Assembly: GCA_002811645.1 (NCBI GenBank)
Contig: PDIP01000043.1
Span: 257,480 to 293,273, forward strand
Length of the DNA stretch: 35,794 bases
Direction: 5' to 3'
Source: Corallochytrium limacisporum
Taxonomy: Eukaryota; Opisthokonta
Shown here: one piece after another, positions 33,829-35,794 of the stretch
How positions within the stretch are numbered: position 1 is the stretch's first letter
How the letters are laid out: every line of letters begins with the position of its first letter
The notes under the pieces: generated by a model
Seen by the model: only the letters and a program-made list of their open reading frames with translations
Told to the model about the DNA's origin: nothing
Databases searched by the model: none
Position numbers and translations under genes: made by a program

Positions 33829-34275
33829 CTCTGTGTCAGTTCTCCCGCCTGAAGGTGTTACATTTTCGTTTTAGCTTTCCACCGGCCCAAGAATGTACGC
33901 AGGGACACACCGACCCAAAATAAAAAAAGAAAGAAAAACCAGAGAGAGAGAGAGAGAGTGAGTGAGGAAGGCACGAAGGGAGGGAAGAGGGGAAACACCG
34001 TAGGGCCAAAAACGAAGGGGTGTGAGCGCATAGGTCGTGCTGAGATCTGTCTCGGAGATAGCCACCGTGGGGTCCAGCTGGGGCGGCTGTAACTCCATTA
34101 GGTACTCCGCCAAGGTCGTCCTACGCAACCCCATTTCCTTCTTTAGCACCCCTACCCTCACACACCACGCAACCAACTTTTTTTTTTTGGGCAAAATACT
34201 CTGGTGGTGGTGCTTGACAGATAGTGACTGGCCCGCTCCCCAACCCCATCCAAACTCGCGCACCCCCGAGAGACA

Positions 34276-34320
34276 GCGATATTGAGAGACGAGGAGAGAG
34301 ACGAGGAGAGAGAGAGAGAA
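34276..34320 (+). repeat. Polypurine (GA)n tract
   Basis: A run of GAGAGACGAG-type units passing into perfect AG dinucleotides. Polypurine on this strand, the opposite asymmetry to the tract at 33755-33828. Confidence 0.85.
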
Positions 34321-35794
34321 TATTAGGCCTGATACCGCCTCACCTTTCTATTTTCTAAGTACCACCATCACTTCCGCCAATTTCTGTTTTTTTTTTGCAT
34401 CTGAGGTGATCTGCTTGGCTGTCAACCCGTCGTGTGTGTTCCGATGCCTTAAATGCTTGTATAATCTCCCTTCTTGGCTGGTCACCATCGGGAAGAAAAA
34501 AATAAAGAAGCCGAGCTATGTCTGTCTCTCTCGCTTTACTCGTTAGGGAGTTTTCCTCCGTGGTCGAGTTCGCGTAGATCGGAGTAGTCGAGTGATAGTA
34601 CAGAGTGGGTATGGGTATGGAGGGCCCAAAATAAAAAAAAAATATTGCCGTGTGTGTATTTGTCAGTTAGAAATTCAGAAATTGGTCCTGCCGCCGCTCT
34701 CTTGTATGGGTGCAAGGAGGCCGACCTGAGTTCCCTTTTTTTGCTACTACCCTTACCTTACGTTGGTCTAGTACCGGGAGGGTGGCGGGCCTGGCTTGAC
34801 CACACTCGTTCGGGAACATCACGACAAGAACGGGACCCATAGCCAAAGAGACAAACCGAAAGGGAGTATTGAAAAAAAAGAAAGGAAAGATTCCTGGCTA
34901 GGTGGGCCCGCGGCGTGTAGTTGGTTCTCAAGTTTTCTTTCGATTCATAATTCGTGTGTGTTGTTTTTTTGGAAGGGGGGGGGTAAGGGGGCAGTGGTGG
35001 CCACATCGTCCGAACCACCGCGAGCCGCCCGTTTTAGGAGCTGACTCAGTCTCCCCGTCTCTCCACTCTCTCCTGACACCCCAAACACCGGCCCCCCCCT
35101 TCTCTCCTCCCTCTTCGGACCTTCGGAATATTCTGAGTATATTCAGTAGGGAATCTGTGTTTGGGCTCTTCCCCCTTCCCCCCCCCTCCCGCCCCCGGGT
35201 GCGGAACCTAGGCAAGTGGGAACCGGGGGAGAGAGAGAACAAACGAATAAGAAAGAAAAAAGCACGTACCCCCACTACTAGCCAATACGTCAACAACCGT
35301 CGCTAGGAACGGGGCGTGAGTTGGAAATGGCTGAACAGGCCATCCGCGCCCCCCCCCCCTTCCCTTACCGCAACTGCAAACCTCGCGGGGAGGGCGGGAT
35401 ATTGGACTCCGAAATATGGGTGCCCCTGCGGTAGTGTCACTATAGCAGAATAATGAATGGTATTTCGGACTGGCCTCGCTCCGTCCGCCAAGGGGTGTTC
35501 CTGAGGGGTGGGTGTGAGGGTGATCCGGTTGTTTTTCGATACTGGGCACTTTTCCCTTTTGCGGGAAAGGGAAGTAACTGTGAAAATATTCTCCGGAAGG
35601 AATTTCTATCCACGAAGGGGCTGTGTGCGGAAATATATGCAAAAACGACGAAACTCCGCCAGGCCAAATCGCGTCGCAATCGGGGACGGTGTCTCGGATC
35701 GAAAAACCCTTTCGACCCTGGGCAAGTTGCGAGACCCGACTGTCGTCATATTTCCACGTCCGGGCTTATGACCCAGGCCCAAGGCCCAAAGGGG

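Larger units (their letters stand above)
32977..35794. other. Gene-free, simple-repeat-rich right end
   Basis: 2.8 kb with no supported gene. It should hold the POLDIP2 promoter at its left end and perhaps the 5' flank of a gene beyond the window. It is dense in microsatellites and homopolymers: G9 near 33407, A11 near 33587, (GGTT)6 at 33622-33645, CT tracts at 33755-33825, AG tracts near 33941-33958 and 34284-34320, T runs near 34175 and 34387, G10 near 34974 and C runs near 35092, 35170 and 35350. The frames of 80-170 codons here are translated repeats. No telomere repeat was found. Confidence 0.6.

Noticed and set aside
35408-35472. Inverted repeat of about 11 bp (one mismatch) around CCGAAATA
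   Set aside because: Short, widely spaced (~40 nt), with no associated gene or terminator; likely chance.
33223-35642. Frames of 80-170 codons in the right end
   Set aside because: They translate microsatellites and homopolymers (poly-Ser, Arg/Gly, Pro runs), and several lack an ATG start.

Overview
The window is nuclear DNA of a eukaryote with a compact, intron-poor genome. Sixteen protein genes can be supported, and every one reads as a single uninterrupted frame under the standard code (TAA, TAG and TGA all serve as stops). Several have clear mitochondrial presequences, an ER signal peptide or tail anchors. The gene mix is informative. ERp44 (CxFS plus RDEL-type tail), Flightless-1 and POLDIP2 read very like the animal proteins, while riboflavin synthase and the GEP4-type phosphatidylglycerophosphatase are absent from animals. 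My best inference is a unicellular relative of animals (Holozoa or another opisthokont protist) or a similarly gene-rich protist; a phylogeny is needed to settle this. No tRNA, rRNA, CRISPR array, telomere repeat or transposon was recognised.

Layout. 0.4-6.6 kb: four genes for mitochondrial or probably mitochondrial proteins (hot-dog thioesterase, fumarase, GEP4, SUV3 RNA helicase). 7.2-13.8 kb: ELP3 (Elongator), a complete intron-free telomerase reverse transcriptase (TERT) tail to tail with it, and an eIF4E-family cap-binding protein with a long Ser/Arg/Gln tail. 14.4-18.5 kb: an unrecognised Ser-rich disordered protein and an ankyrin/discoidin/SAM multidomain protein. 18.6-22.2 kb: riboflavin synthase, a Qc-SNARE and a divergent tail-anchored inositol-polyphosphate 5-phosphatase. 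22.3-26.5 kb: ERp44, protein-isoaspartate methyltransferase (PCMT) and ERCC1. 28.1-33.0 kb: Flightless-1 and POLDIP2. 33.0-35.8 kb: gene-free sequence full of microsatellites and homopolymer runs.

Spacing is strongly orientation dependent. The six convergent gaps are short (26-216 bp), whereas divergent and tandem gaps, which hold promoters, are about 400-1600 bp. The simple repeats and G/C runs are concentrated in those 5' flanks. TATA-like boxes lie upstream of several minus-strand genes, and CCAAT boxes occur in the larger 5' flanks.

The genes do not form one pathway. Functional echoes are genome maintenance (TERT, ERCC1, POLDIP2), mitochondrial upkeep (fumarase, GEP4, SUV3, POLDIP2), translation (ELP3 tRNA modification, eIF4E-like) and secretory membranes (SNARE, 5-phosphatase, ERp44). 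The most novel items are the ankyrin-discoidin-SAM protein, the unusual eIF4E-like protein beside TERT, and the Ser-rich orphan with an overlapping upstream ORF. Where the longest open frame begins at a non-ATG codon (fumarase, SUV3, TERT, eIF4E-like, FLII), the first in-frame ATG was taken as the start.
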